The position numbers and the translations under genes are program-made. From an uncultured Lachnospiraceae bacterium (GTDB lineage: Bacteria; Bacillota; Clostridia; Lachnospirales; Lachnospiraceae), in assembly GCA_947630125.1 (NCBI GenBank), contig CANRGO010000016.1, positions 1-36,502 on the forward strand: a DNA stretch of 36,502 bases. Direction: 5' to 3'. Each line of letters begins with the position of its first letter. Positions within the stretch are counted from its first letter, which is position 1. Positions 17,798-26,647 of this stretch are shown here, in pieces. The notes under the pieces were generated by a model. That model made no database searches, was not told the DNA's origin, and saw nothing but the letters and a program-made list of their open reading frames with translations.

Positions 17798-18422
17798 AGG
17801 TGAATTAGTTGTTGTTTCAGGTTTTTCGGGTGCAGGTAAAGGCACTCTTATGAAAGCCTTGGTTCAAAAATATGATGATTATTCATTATCAGTTAGCATG
17901 ACAACAAGACAGCCAAGAATTGGCGAAGTCGATGGACAGTCTTATTTTTTTGTGTCTCGCGAGGAGTTTGAGGAACAAATTAAGGAAGATGGTTTTTTGG
18001 AATATGCCTGCTATTGTGAAAATTATTACGGAACACCAAGAAGCTATGTTGATAGACAATTAAGTCTTGGTAAAGATGTCATATTAGAAATAGAAATTCA
18101 AGGTGCTATGCGCATTAAAGACAAGTATCCTTCAGCTATTTTGTTATTTGTTATGCCACCAAGTGGGAAAGAACTTAGAAGAAGATTGATTGGACGGGGA
18201 ACTGAATCCATTGAAATCATAGATAAAAGACTTAGTCGAGCTTGTGAAGAGGCAGAAGGAATTGAAGCTTATGATTATATCGTGATTAATGATAAGTTAG
18301 AAACTTGTGTCGATGAATTAGATTCCATCATACGATCAGCACATAAAAGTGTGTTTCGTAATCATGAAATAATAGATAAAATAAGAACTGAACTTCGAGA
18401 GTTCCAGAAGGAGGAAAAATAA
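17787..18422 (+). CDS. gmk: Guanylate kinase
   Basis: Converts GMP to GDP with ATP. 211 residues. P-loop SGFSGAGKGT (11-20), TTRQPRIGEVDGQSYFFV, EYACYCENYYGTP and the lid region GRGTESIEIIDKRL. The P-loop ends GKGT where the canonical enzyme has GKST; I believe this is a common clostridial form. Start: GTG 17775, GTG 17778 and GTG 17787 are all in frame. The site AGGGTGG (17772-17778) overlaps the first two and leaves 8 bases to GTG 17787, which also gives the familiar MNRRGELVVVSG opening. Overlaps remA upstream and rpoZ downstream by one base. Confidence 0.94.
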   Translation: MNRRGELVVVSGFSGAGKGTLMKALVQKYDDYSLSVSMTTRQPRIGEVDGQSYFFVSREEFEEQIKEDGFLEYACYCENYYGTPRSYVDRQLSLGKDVILEIEIQGAMRIKDKYPSAILLFVMPPSGKELRRRLIGRGTESIEIIDKRLSRACEEAEGIEAYDYIVINDKLETCVDELDSIIRSAHKSVFRNHEIIDKIRTELREFQKEEK

Positions 18423-18655
18423 TGTTACATCCATCTTATTCCGATTTAATGAAAGTAGTAAATAGCGAGGTAGAAGTAGGCGAGGCACCAGTCGTAAATA
18501 GTCGCTATTCTATCGTAATGGCAACCAGTAAAAGAGCAAGACAGCTTATTGATGGTGATATCGCAATGGTTACAGCAGATAATAAAAAACCACTTAGTAT
18601 TGCTGTAGAAGAATTAAATCAGTCAAAAATTAAAATTTTAGCAGATGAAGAATAA
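18422..18655 (+). CDS. rpoZ: RNA polymerase omega subunit
   Basis: Small subunit that aids RNA polymerase assembly. 77 residues with NSRYSIVMATSKRARQLIDG and the later KPLSIAVEEL. The ATG shares a base with the gmk stop (TAATG) and has GGAGG a few bases upstream. The usual Firmicutes followers (coaBC, priA) are absent; a terminator and rimO follow. Confidence 0.93.
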   Translation: MLHPSYSDLMKVVNSEVEVGEAPVVNSRYSIVMATSKRARQLIDGDIAMVTADNKKPLSIAVEELNQSKIKILADEE

Positions 18656-18666
18656 AAAAGATAAGT

Positions 18667-18704
18667 AAAAGAGAATGAGGGAGACCTTTTCTCTTTTCTT
18701 TTAT
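18667..18704 (+). terminator. Rho-independent terminator after rpoZ
   Basis: AAAAGAGAA (18667-18675) pairs perfectly with TTCTCTTTT (18689-18697), with a further short AGG/CCT pairing inside, followed by a long T-rich tract. It ends the yicC-rpoZ unit. An in-frame upstream ATG for rimO at 18675 lies inside this hairpin. Confidence 0.65.
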
Positions 18705-18746
18705 TCCTTTTATTTTTTCAAAATAGAAAGGTATGGAATTTTGGAT

Positions 18747-20084
18747 ATGAAAATATTATTTGTCTCACTGGGCTGTGATAAGAACCTGGTAGATACGGAA
18801 ATGATGTTAGGGATGTTAGCAGAACATGGCTATTCCTTTACAGATAATGAAGATGAAGCAGAAGTAATTGTTGTAAATACTTGTTGCTTTATTAATGATG
18901 CAAAAGAGGAAAGTATTAATACTCTTCTTGCTATGGGGGAATTGAAAAAAAAGGGTACTTTAAAAGCTTTGATTGCAGCAGGTTGTCTTGCGCAACGATA
19001 TAAAGAAGAAATTACAACTGAAATTCCTGAAGTGGATGCAATTATTGGGACCACTGCTATTGATACAATAGCGCAGACAGTGCGGGATATCATGGGTGGA
19101 ATACATACCAATCATATTGAAGATATCAATAAAACACCAGTTTTTGATAAAAAACGAATCGTTACCACGGGTGGTCATTATGCATATCTAAAAATAGCAG
19201 AAGGTTGTGATAAAAATTGTACCTATTGCATTATTCCAAAGGTGCGTGGAAAGTATCGTAGCATCCCTATGGAACATTTGGTTCGTGAAGCCAGAGAACT
19301 TGTGGAGCAAGGTATCAAAGAACTTATTTTAGTAGCACAGGAAACCACTTTATATGGTGTGGATATATATGGTGAAAAAAAACTCCCAGAATTATTAAGA
19401 ACATTATGTACCATTGAAAATTTGGAATGGATTAGAATTCTGTATTGTTATCCAGAAGAAATAACGGAGGAATTAATTTCTGTTATAAAAACAGAAGAAA
19501 AAATTTGCCATTATCTTGATATTCCTATTCAGCATGGAAGTGATGGAATACTAAAACGTATGGGGCGCAGAACAAATCAACAACAACTTCGAGAAATGAT
19601 TCAAAAATTAAGAGATGAAATACCAGATATTGCACTTCGTACGACTTTAATTTCCGGATTCCCAGGTGAAACAGAAGAAGACCATGAAGAATTACTTCAA
19701 TTTGTAGATGAGATGGAGTTTGATAGACTGGGCGTATTTACCTATTCACCAGAAGAAGATACTCCAGCTGCGCTTATGGAGAATCAGTTAGATGAAGAAG
19801 TAAAAGAAGATAGAAAAAATGAAATTATGGAACTTCAGCAGGCAATTGCTTTTGAAAAAGAAGAGCAAATGATTGGAAGAAAATTAAAAGCTATGATTGA
19901 AGGAAAGTTAGTAGATGAAGATGTATATATGGCAAGAACATATCGTGATGCTCCAAATGTAGATGGATATGTATTTGTGAAATCAAGTACCGAACGAATA
20001 ACTGGTGATTTTGTAACTGTAGTTATCACAGATGCAAATGAATATGATTTGATAGGAGAAGTTGAACATGAATTTACCGAATAA
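18747..20084 (+). CDS. rimO: Ribosomal protein S12 methylthiotransferase RimO
   Basis: Radical-SAM enzyme adding a methylthio group to the conserved aspartate of ribosomal protein S12. About 445 residues. The N-terminal cluster cysteines are Cys10 (SLGCDKNLVD), Cys46 (VNTCCF) and Cys80 (AAGCLAQRY). The radical-SAM motif is Cys154-x3-Cys158-x2-Cys161 (GCDKNCTYCIIPKVRG). A TRAM domain forms the C-terminus. SLGCDKNLVD is the RimO form rather than MiaB or MtaB. ATG 18747 is chosen; TTG 18741 is a possible alternative since its spacing to AAAGG (18727-18731) is better. Overlaps pgsA by 17 bases. Confidence 0.93.
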   Translation: MKILFVSLGCDKNLVDTEMMLGMLAEHGYSFTDNEDEAEVIVVNTCCFINDAKEESINTLLAMGELKKKGTLKALIAAGCLAQRYKEEITTEIPEVDAIIGTTAIDTIAQTVRDIMGGIHTNHIEDINKTPVFDKKRIVTTGGHYAYLKIAEGCDKNCTYCIIPKVRGKYRSIPMEHLVREARELVEQGIKELILVAQETTLYGVDIYGEKKLPELLRTLCTIENLEWIRILYCYPEEITEELISVIKTEEKICHYLDIPIQHGSDGILKRMGRRTNQQQLREMIQKLRDEIPDIALRTTLISGFPGETEEDHEELLQFVDEMEFDRLGVFTYSPEEDTPAALMENQLDEEVKEDRKNEIMELQQAIAFEKEEQMIGRKLKAMIEGKLVDEDVYMARTYRDAPNVDGYVFVKSSTERITGDFVTVVITDANEYDLIGEVEHEFTE

Positions 20085-20604
20085 ACTTACGATTTTTAGA
20101 GTATTATTAATTCCTTTTTTTGTAGTTATTCTTTTGACAGATTTTTTGGGAACTTATAGTAATTGGATTGCACTAATTATATTTGTGATTGCAAGTTTAA
20201 CGGATCTGCTAGATGGATTTATTGCAAGAAAGTATAATCTTGTAACAAACTTTGGAAAGTTTATGGATCCTCTTGCAGATAAACTTTTGGTAAGTTCTGC
20301 TATGATTTGTTTAATTGAAACAGGTCAGCTGGCAGCATGGGTTGTTTTGATTATTATTGCAAGAGAATTTATTATAAGTGGATTTCGTTTGGTCGCAAGC
20401 GACAATGGTGTGGTTATTGCAGCAGGTAAACTAGGAAAATATAAAACTGTATTTCAAATGATTATGGTTTGTTTATTAATTGCAGACATTGAGCAAATAA
20501 ACATAGTTACGCAGTCTGTAACCTGGATAGCAGTTATTTTAACTATTGTTTCTCTTGTTGATTATGTGGTTAAAAATGCATCAGTAATGAAAGAACAGAA
20601 ATAA
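20068..20604 (+). CDS. pgsA: CDP-diacylglycerol-glycerol-3-phosphate 3-phosphatidyltransferase
   Basis: Integral membrane enzyme making phosphatidylglycerol phosphate. 178 residues with several hydrophobic helices and the CDP-alcohol phosphotransferase signature DLLDGFIARKY, then NFGKFMDPLADK, which holds the four aspartates. ATG 20068 gives MNLPNKLTIFRVLLIP and stands 9 bases from TAGGAG (20053-20058); TTG 20062 is too close. Overlaps the end of rimO, so the two are probably translationally coupled. Confidence 0.94.
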   Translation: MNLPNKLTIFRVLLIPFFVVILLTDFLGTYSNWIALIIFVIASLTDLLDGFIARKYNLVTNFGKFMDPLADKLLVSSAMICLIETGQLAAWVVLIIIAREFIISGFRLVASDNGVVIAAGKLGKYKTVFQMIMVCLLIADIEQINIVTQSVTWIAVILTIVSLVDYVVKNASVMKEQK

Positions 20605-20644
20605 TGTCAGTAATTGGATTGTGAGAAAGGAATAATACACCAAA

Positions 20645-21895
20645 ATGAAAGTGGAAATTATTTCAGTTGGAACTGAATTATTATTGGGAAATATTGTGAA
20701 TACAAACGGAGCATATTTAGCGGATAAATGTGCTCTGCTTGGTTTTACTAATTATTATCAGACTGTTGTAGGAGATAATTTTGAACGTCTTTTAAAGACG
20801 CTTGAAATAGCTTCAGAACGGTCTGATATTCTTTTGTTAACAGGTGGATTAGGCCCAACCCAAGATGATCTGACAAAAGAAGTTGTAGCAGCCTTTTTAA
20901 GAAAGGAACTTGTATTGCATGAAGAATCAAAGAATCAAATCATTCAAATTTTTCAAAGAAGAAATCGTGAAATAACCGATAATAATTGGAAACAGGCAAT
21001 GATGATAAAAGATTCTATTGTTGTAGATAATCCGAATGGTACAGCACCTGGTTTGATTTGTAAAAAGGAAAATATTCATATTATCCTTATGCCAGGCCCA
21101 CCATCTGAGATGATTCCAATGTTTGAAGAACGAATCATACCATATTTGAAGCAATTGACAGATGGCATTATTTATTCGAAAACGATTAAACTTTGTGGAA
21201 TAGGAGAAAGCCAGGCGGAAATAATGATTTTGGATCTTCTAGAAAAACAAAGTAATCCCACCATAGCTCCTTATGCAAAAACTTCTGAAGTACATTTTCG
21301 TTTGACAGCAAAAGCAAAAAATGAAGAAGAGGCAGAGCTTCTTCTAAAACCCTTTGTGAAAGAATTTCAAAAGCGTTTTCATTCTTTTATATACACAATT
21401 GAAGAGTCTGTGACTCTTGAAGAAGAAGTTCTTAGACTATTACGAAGTAAAAACAAAAGACTTCTTGCAGTAGAATCCTGTACAGGGGGGATGCTTTCGG
21501 CAAAATTGGTTGGGGTTGAAGGTGCATCGGATGTATTTTATGGTAGTATGGTAACCTATGCAAACCAAGCAAAAGAGCAGTTCTTAATGATTGATTCCGA
21601 TCTTTTAAAAGAAAAAGGAGCAGTCAGTAAAGAGGTTGCGTATGCCTTAGCAGAAAATGCCTGTAAAATATCAGGGTGTGAAGTCTCCATAAGTATAACT
21701 GGCATTGCTGGTCCTACTGGCGGAACCAAAGAAAAACCTGTTGGGTTAGTTTACATGGCTTGTTGCATAGATCATAAAGTAGAAGTTGTTACATTTCAAT
21801 TTACCGGAAATCGTAATCGAATTCGTGAAAATGCAGTAGCAAATGCCTTGATTTTTTTGAGAACGTGTCTACTAAAGTCTGAGCTTAAGAGTTGA
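20645..21895 (+). CDS. cinA: CinA-family protein, competence/damage-inducible
   Basis: 416 residues, two domains. The N-terminal molybdopterin-binding-like domain (EIISVGTELLLGNIVNTN, LTGGLGPTQDD, MPGPPSEM) is linked in related proteins to ADP-ribose pyrophosphatase activity. The C-terminal domain (AVESCTGGMLSAKLV, SITGIAGPTGG) is the nicotinamide-mononucleotide deamidase fold. The protein is involved in pyridine nucleotide recycling. In several Gram-positives cinA and recA are co-transcribed; here a membrane-protein gene and a separate recA promoter lie between them. Confidence 0.93.
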   Translation: MKVEIISVGTELLLGNIVNTNGAYLADKCALLGFTNYYQTVVGDNFERLLKTLEIASERSDILLLTGGLGPTQDDLTKEVVAAFLRKELVLHEESKNQIIQIFQRRNREITDNNWKQAMMIKDSIVVDNPNGTAPGLICKKENIHIILMPGPPSEMIPMFEERIIPYLKQLTDGIIYSKTIKLCGIGESQAEIMILDLLEKQSNPTIAPYAKTSEVHFRLTAKAKNEEEAELLLKPFVKEFQKRFHSFIYTIEESVTLEEEVLRLLRSKNKRLLAVESCTGGMLSAKLVGVEGASDVFYGSMVTYANQAKEQFLMIDSDLLKEKGAVSKEVAYALAENACKISGCEVSISITGIAGPTGGTKEKPVGLVYMACCIDHKVEVVTFQFTGNRNRIRENAVANALIFLRTCLLKSELKS

Positions 21896-21917
21896 GAAAA
21901 ATAGGAGAATCAAAGAT

Positions 21918-22805
21918 ATGAATAAAAATGAAGATTCCGAAAAATCACATAAAAAGCATCACGAAAAATGGAAAATTATTATGTTTTTTGTTTTTTTTAT
22001 CGCTTTCTCGATTGTAATTTTAATTTTAGCTTATCAAGCCAGTCAAAATATGGCTCTTTTAGCCGAACAATACTTCAAAAATGAGCAGGAAATCAAGACG
22101 GTAGAACCAGTTGAAATTATTCAAGAAGCAAAAGAAGAACGTATTGAGAGCAATTTGGATGAAAATTACTATACCACATTTCAAAATGATATTGAAACAG
22201 ACCTTTATTATCAAATAGATTTTGAGACAAAAGAACGAAATCTTCCAGAAGAAAATCTTGAAATGTTTGGGACCTATCCTGTTATTTCTGGTGGAATAAA
22301 AAACCAGGATGATATCAATGCATATATAGAAGATCTGGCTTTATATGTTTGGGATTATTATACGAATGAGATTGAAGAATCTGAGGATAAACCACTAGAC
22401 TGGTACTGGCAAATGAATTCCTATGTAACCTATACATCTGAAAGTGTAATGAGTGTTGTGATTGAAGAAACATGGGCATCCGAAGAGTCATGGTACATGA
22501 ATATTACGAGCATTAACATTGATGTTGAAAATGGGTTTATACTGGAAAACGATCAAATACTTCATATTGATGAAGAATTTGCAAAAGATTTTATTGCACG
22601 AAGTAACGCACAAAATGGCTCAGTTGAAGTTCTTGAGTACATGAGCCCGTATGAAGTTTATGATTTCCTATCTGATTCTAATAGTAATATTATTTTTTAC
22701 ACTCCACTTGGAATGGAAGTGGGTTTTATTTATGTAGTGGATGACACGATGGGATATGTTACGGCAACCTATCAAGATTATGAGAAATATCTTAAAAATT
22801 TTTAA
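21918..22805 (+). CDS. Membrane-anchored extracytoplasmic protein, RsiV/PdaC-like (DUF4163/DUF3298-like)
   Basis: 295 residues. Lys/His-rich cytoplasmic N-terminus (about 18 residues), one transmembrane helix about 19-39, an acidic linker to about 90, then a globular outer domain. The pattern YPVISGGIKNQDDINAYIED (near 118-137), a central beta-rich stretch (MNITSINIDVENG), and an end reading FYTPLGMEVGFIYVV with TMGYVTATYQDY resemble the DUF4163-DUF3298 arrangement of RsiV and PdaC. RsiV senses lysozyme and restrains a sigma factor; PdaC is a peptidoglycan deacetylase. No deacetylase domain and no sigma-factor gene are seen here. AGGAG at 21903-21907 sets ATG 21918. Function unknown; the family match is by eye. 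Confidence 0.65.
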   Translation: MNKNEDSEKSHKKHHEKWKIIMFFVFFIAFSIVILILAYQASQNMALLAEQYFKNEQEIKTVEPVEIIQEAKEERIESNLDENYYTTFQNDIETDLYYQIDFETKERNLPEENLEMFGTYPVISGGIKNQDDINAYIEDLALYVWDYYTNEIEESEDKPLDWYWQMNSYVTYTSESVMSVVIEETWASEESWYMNITSINIDVENGFILENDQILHIDEEFAKDFIARSNAQNGSVEVLEYMSPYEVYDFLSDSNSNIIFYTPLGMEVGFIYVVDDTMGYVTATYQDYEKYLKNF

Positions 22806-22830
22806 AGTCCGTTCTATGACTCTTTATGTT

Positions 22831-22850
22831 TGTTATAAATAGATATAACA
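22831..22850 (+). repeat. Inverted repeat between the RsiV-like gene and recA
   Basis: TGTTATA-N6-TATAACA, perfect 7-bp arms, 26 bases after the stop at 22805. It is AT-only apart from one G-C pair per arm and lacks a T-run, so a terminator is doubtful. The remaining bases 22851-22995 show nothing clear. Confidence 0.4.
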
Positions 22851-22995
22851 TTATTTGGTTGCAGAATTTATTGTTTAGAACTGGTATTTTAGTAAGGGTT
22901 ATGATAGAGTTATTTTATCTGATATGAAAAATACCTATCTGGCAAATCTGCCTTAAATTCCACATTATTATTTTAATAAAAGCTAAATAAAACAA

Positions 22996-23024
22996 TTGAC
23001 AAATACGAACATATGTTTTATATT
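22996..23024 (+). promoter_or_regulatory. recA promoter
   Basis: TTGACA at 22996-23001, 17-bp spacer, TATATT at 23019-23024. A LexA site fills the spacer and a second lies just downstream. Confidence 0.9.
23007..23018 (+). promoter_or_regulatory. LexA (SOS) box 1 of recA
   Basis: GAACATATGTTT, with a C before it, fits the Gram-positive SOS box GAAC-N4-GTTC except for the last base. It lies entirely between -35 and -10, where LexA would block polymerase. Confidence 0.8.
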
Positions 23025-23035
23025 TATTTCAAGAA

Positions 23036-23047
23036 GAACATTTGTTC
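23036..23047 (+). promoter_or_regulatory. LexA (SOS) box 2 of recA
   Basis: GAACATTTGTTC, a perfect match to GAAC-N4-GTTC, in the transcribed leader between the -10 and the Shine-Dalgarno AAGGAG (23054-23059). Centre-to-centre distance from box 1 is 29 bp. Confidence 0.88.
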
Positions 23048-23066
23048 TACAAGAAGGAGACTTTAA

Positions 23067-24080
23067 ATGGAAAAGAATGAAAAATTAAAAGCTTTGGAAG
23101 TTGCATTAGGACAAATTGAAAGACAGTTTGGAAAAGGTGCCGTTATGAAACTGGGCGATCCATCTGTTATGATGAATGTTGAAACGATACCTACAGGTTC
23201 TTTAGGTCTTGATATAGCACTTGGCTTAGGTGGAATACCAAAAGGGAGAATTGTTGAAATCTATGGTCCAGAATCAAGTGGTAAAACTACGGTCACTTTA
23301 CATATGATTGCAGAAGTTCAAAAAAGAGGTGGATTAGCAGGATTCATTGATGCAGAACATGCATTAGATCCTGTATATGCTAAGAATATAGGAGTTGATA
23401 TTGATAACTTATATATATCACAGCCGGATAATGGGGAACAAGCATTGGAGATAACTGAAACGATGGTACGTTCAGGCGCGCTTGATATAGTAGTAGTTGA
23501 CTCTGTTGCAGCTTTGGTTCCAAAAGCTGAAATTGATGGAGAAATGGGTGACTCTCATGTGGGTCTTCAGGCAAGACTTATGTCACAGGCACTTAGAAAA
23601 TTAACAGCAGTTATTAGTAAATCCAATTGTACTGTTGTTTTTATTAATCAGCTTCGTGAAAAAGTTGGAGTTATGTTTGGTAGCCCTGAGACAACAACGG
23701 GTGGTAGAGCTTTGAAGTTTTACTCTTCTGTTCGTCTTGATGTTAGAAGAATCGAATCCTTGAAACAAGGTGGCGAGGTTGTTGGTAATAGAACCAGAAT
23801 TAAGGTTGTGAAGAACAAAATTGCTCCACCATTCAAAGAAGCAGAGTTTGATATTATGTTTGGAAAAGGTATTTCCTATGAAGGAGGTGTTCTTGATTTA
23901 GCAGCAAATACAGGAATTGTAAATAAAAGTGGCGCATGGTATGCCTATGAAGGCAATAAAATTGGACAGGGCCGTGAGAATTCAAAGCAATATCTGTTGG
24001 ATAATCCTTCGATATGTAATGAAATTGCGGTTAAAGTAAGAGCATTTTATGGTTTGGCAGATGGACTTGTTGCAGAATGA
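23067..24080 (+). CDS. recA: Recombinase RecA
   Basis: ATP-dependent strand exchange protein and coprotease for LexA. 337 residues, slightly shorter than the Bacillus protein because the acidic C-terminal tail is brief. Walker A GPESSGKT (67-74), the strand [20 protein letters not shown], loop 1 [17 protein letters not shown] and loop 2 [19 protein letters not shown] are all present. It is under a strong promoter with two LexA boxes, hence DNA-damage induced. recX starts inside its stop region (ATGA overlap), giving an SOS-controlled pair. Confidence 0.97.
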   Translation: MEKNEKLKALEVALGQIERQFGKGAVMKLGDPSVMMNVETIPTGSLGLDIALGLGGIPKGRIVEIYGPESSGKTTVTLHMIAEVQKRGGLAGFIDAEHALDPVYAKNIGVDIDNLYISQPDNGEQALEITETMVRSGALDIVVVDSVAALVPKAEIDGEMGDSHVGLQARLMSQALRKLTAVISKSNCTVVFINQLREKVGVMFGSPETTTGGRALKFYSSVRLDVRRIESLKQGGEVVGNRTRIKVVKNKIAPPFKEAEFDIMFGKGISYEGGVLDLAANTGIVNKSGAWYAYEGNKIGQGRENSKQYLLDNPSICNEIAVKVRAFYGLADGLVAE

Positions 24081-24688
24081 CAATAACGCGGATAAAAGAA
24101 CTGACAAAATCTAGATATTTAATAACAGTTGATGATGAGTTCACCTTTGTTTTATACAAAGGTGAACTTCGAATTTATAAGGTAAAACTTTTGTCGGAAA
24201 TGACAGAAGATACCTTTCGTGAAATTATGACAGTGGTGCTACCTAAACGAGCAAAATTAAGATTGCTTAATTTACTGCAAAAAAAATCATATACGGAAAA
24301 GCAGTTAAAAGAAAAACTGGAAGAAGGATATTATCCTGTTGATATCATAAAAATTGCAATTGATTATGTAAAATCATACGGATACATTAACGATCAACAA
24401 TTTGCATCGGATTATTATGAATATTATAAATCTTCAAAAAGTAAAAATGCAATGAAAAGAGAGTTAATGAAAAGAGGAATTCCAAATGAATATATGGAGC
24501 ATCTTTTTGAATTAACTGAGGGAAGCACTGATGAAGAAGAAATTCAAATTAAAAGATGGTTAGAAAAAAAGCATTATTCCTTGGAGATTTCTATGAAAGA
24601 CAAAAAGAAATTATATGATTTTCTTATGAGAAAAGGTTATTCTTTTGATAAAATAAAACAGGTAATGAAATTGAGTGATGCAGAATGA
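24077..24688 (+). CDS. recX: Regulatory protein RecX
   Basis: Modulates RecA filaments. 203 residues, highly charged and helical, with repeated RecX three-helix modules: [39 protein letters not shown] and [11 protein letters not shown]. Overlaps recA by 4 bases (ATGA), the tightest coupling in the window, so its level should follow RecA after damage. Followed by a 194-base gap with the rny promoter. Confidence 0.9.
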   Translation: MTITRIKELTKSRYLITVDDEFTFVLYKGELRIYKVKLLSEMTEDTFREIMTVVLPKRAKLRLLNLLQKKSYTEKQLKEKLEEGYYPVDIIKIAIDYVKSYGYINDQQFASDYYEYYKSSKSKNAMKRELMKRGIPNEYMEHLFELTEGSTDEEEIQIKRWLEKKHYSLEISMKDKKKLYDFLMRKGYSFDKIKQVMKLSDAE

Positions 24689-24750
24689 TGAAAATAAAGA
24701 ACGATAAAGTGTAAAAACTATTAATTATTACCTATAGTGTTTACTTTTGC

Positions 24751-24779
24751 TTGACATAACTTCTTTTTCAGTTTAAAAT
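24751..24779 (+). promoter_or_regulatory. rny promoter
   Basis: TTGACA at 24751-24756, 17-bp spacer, TAAAAT at 24774-24779. The leader would be roughly 100 bases long and carries the repeats at 24803-24835 and the hairpin at 24866-24878. Confidence 0.75.
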
Positions 24780-24802
24780 TTAAGTGTTGTAAAATTTAAG
24801 GT

Positions 24803-24835
24803 TAGAATGTTTTAGAATTGCATAGAATCATTCTA
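24803..24835 (+). repeat. Three TAGAAT hexamers at 10-bp phase plus an inverted copy
   Basis: TAGAAT occurs at 24803, 24813 and 24823, exactly ten bases apart, and the third forms the palindrome TAGAAT-C-ATTCTA (24823-24835). Located in the predicted rny leader. One helical face of DNA would show all three, or they are a structured RNA element. No family recognised. Confidence 0.6.
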
Positions 24836-24865
24836 TTCAAATATCGTACAATGAAAATTAAATAA

Positions 24866-24878
24866 AGGAGGCGCTCCT
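24866..24878 (+). promoter_or_regulatory. Hairpin enclosing the rny ribosome-binding site
   Basis: AGGAG-GCG-CTCCT: the Shine-Dalgarno bases form the left arm of a perfect 5-bp stem with a three-base loop, 4 bases before ATG 24883. The other Shine-Dalgarno sites examined here are not paired in this way. Confidence 0.55.
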
Positions 24879-24882
24879 GTAC

Positions 24883-26433
24883 ATGATCGGTTATATTATA
24901 CTGGCAGTAGTTTGTACTCTTGTTATCGCTGTACCTGTAACTGCAAAAGTGGCTATACAATACCACAGAAAAGTAGTTGATACAAAAATAGGGAATGCAG
25001 AAGATAAAGCAAGAGCAATTATTGATGAAGCCCTCAAGAATGCTGAAGCAAAAAAACGGGAAGGCTTGTTAGAAGTTAAAGAAGAATCTATTCGTTCAAA
25101 AAATGAACTGGATAAAGAAATCAAAGAACGCAGAGCCGAATTACAACGTTTTGAAAGAAGAATTCAGCAAAAAGAGGAAAACGTTGATAAAAAATCAGAA
25201 ACGATTGAAAAAAAGGAAGCAAGTTTAGCAGCTAAAGAAGAAGAATTGGCAAAGCAAAGAGAAGAAATTGCCAAATTGAATGAACAAAGAGTACAGGAAC
25301 TAGAACGAATCTCAGGATTAACCTCCGAGCAGGCAAAAGATTATTTGTTAAAAATTGTTGAAGATGAAGTGAAGCATGAAACAGCGATGTTAATCAAAGA
25401 ACTGGATAACAAAGCAAAAGAAGAAGCAGACAAAAAGGCAAAAGAATACGTAGTTACTGCAATTCAAAAATGTGCCGCTGATCACGTATCAGAGACGACT
25501 ATTTCCGTAGTACAACTTCCAAACGATGAAATGAAAGGTAGAATTATAGGTCGAGAAGGTAGAAATATTAGAACCTTAGAAACTATGACAGGCGTTGATT
25601 TAATTATTGATGATACACCAGAAGCAGTAATTCTTTCTGGATTTGATCCAATTAGAAGAGAGGTAGCAAGAATTGCCTTAGAAAAATTGATTGTAGATGG
25701 ACGTATTCATCCAGCTAGAATTGAGGAAATGGTTGAAAAAGCACAAAAAGAAGTAGAAGTAATGATCAAAGAAGAAGGTGAAGCAGCAACTCTTGAAGTT
25801 GGAGTTCATGGAATTCACCCAGAACTAGTAAGATTACTTGGAAAAATGAAATTCAGAACTAGTTATGGACAAAATGCATTAAAACATTCAATTGAGGTAG
25901 CTCATTTGGCAGGTTTACTTGCTGCTGAGTTGGGACTTGATGTTAGAATGGCAAAACGTGCAGGTTTGTTACATGATATTGGTAAAGCGGTAGATCATGA
26001 TATGGAAGGCTCACATATCCAATTAGGCGTTGAATTAAGCCGAAAATATAAAGAGCATGCCATTGTTATTAATTCCATTGAATCCCATCATGGTGATGTG
26101 GAGCCAACATCTCTTATTGCGTGTATTGTTCAGGCAGCTGATACCATATCTGCTGCAAGACCAGGTGCAAGACGAGAAACATTGGAAACATATACCAGTC
26201 GTTTAAGACAATTAGAAGATATCACAAACAATTTTAAAGGTGTAGACAAATCTTTTGCGATTCAGGCAGGTAGAGAAGTTCGTGTAATGGTAGTTCCTGA
26301 TCAGATTTCAGATACAGATATGATTTTACTGGCTAGAGATATTTCGAAGCAGATTGAATCTGAATTAGAATATCCAGGACAGATAAAAGTAAATGTTATC
26401 AGAGAATCAAGAGTTGTGGATTACGCAAAATAA
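24883..26433 (+). CDS. rny: Ribonuclease Y
   Basis: Membrane-anchored endoribonuclease that starts mRNA decay in Firmicutes. 516 residues. N-terminal transmembrane helix (about 2-22), a long Lys/Glu coiled coil (about 40-190), KH domain with [15 protein letters not shown], and HD domain with [15 protein letters not shown] and the catalytic His364-Asp365 in [12 protein letters not shown]. Ends in the usual [14 protein letters not shown]. Own promoter; monocistronic because a strong terminator follows at 26443. The paired ribosome-binding site suggests control of translation. Confidence 0.96.
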   Translation: MIGYIILAVVCTLVIAVPVTAKVAIQYHRKVVDTKIGNAEDKARAIIDEALKNAEAKKREGLLEVKEESIRSKNELDKEIKERRAELQRFERRIQQKEENVDKKSETIEKKEASLAAKEEELAKQREEIAKLNEQRVQELERISGLTSEQAKDYLLKIVEDEVKHETAMLIKELDNKAKEEADKKAKEYVVTAIQKCAADHVSETTISVVQLPNDEMKGRIIGREGRNIRTLETMTGVDLIIDDTPEAVILSGFDPIRREVARIALEKLIVDGRIHPARIEEMVEKAQKEVEVMIKEEGEAATLEVGVHGIHPELVRLLGKMKFRTSYGQNALKHSIEVAHLAGLLAAELGLDVRMAKRAGLLHDIGKAVDHDMEGSHIQLGVELSRKYKEHAIVINSIESHHGDVEPTSLIACIVQAADTISAARPGARRETLETYTSRLRQLEDITNNFKGVDKSFAIQAGREVRVMVVPDQISDTDMILLARDISKQIESELEYPGQIKVNVIRESRVVDYAK

Positions 26434-26442
26434 GAAAAGAAG

Positions 26443-26474
26443 AGAGTTTTGTATTTATTACAAAACTCTTTTTT
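26443..26474 (+). terminator. Rho-independent terminator after rny
   Basis: AGAGTTTTGTA-TTTAT-TACAAAACTCT, an 11-bp perfect stem followed by an unbroken T-run to 26474. Begins 10 bases after the rny stop. Confidence 0.93.
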
Positions 26475-26559
26475 GTTGTATAAAAATCCCAATAATTTCA
26501 TAAAAATACATATTAAAGTATCGTGATTTACTATATTTTTTTTACAGTAAAAAAGATTC

Positions 26560-26588
26560 TTGTAGGTTTTCCTTTCTTATAGTAAAAT
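26560..26588 (+). promoter_or_regulatory. Candidate promoter for the aminotransferase gene
   Basis: TTGTAG at 26560-26565, 17-bp spacer, TAAAAT at 26583-26588, 60 bases before the start and after the rny terminator. The -35 is only half consensus. Confidence 0.55.
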
Positions 26589-26647
26589 GAATCGAGTTTA
26601 AAGACTTTTTACAAAATCTTTAGAATAATCATAGGATGGTGAAATTT

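Noticed and set aside
18675-18677. ATG 18675 as the rimO start
   Set aside because: It lies inside the rpoZ terminator hairpin and adds a Phe-rich stretch encoded by the T-rich tail.
24774-24800. Direct repeat TAAAATTTAAG (two copies, 16 bp apart)
   Set aside because: Low-complexity AT sequence that overlaps the -10 of rny; not enough to call a separate element.
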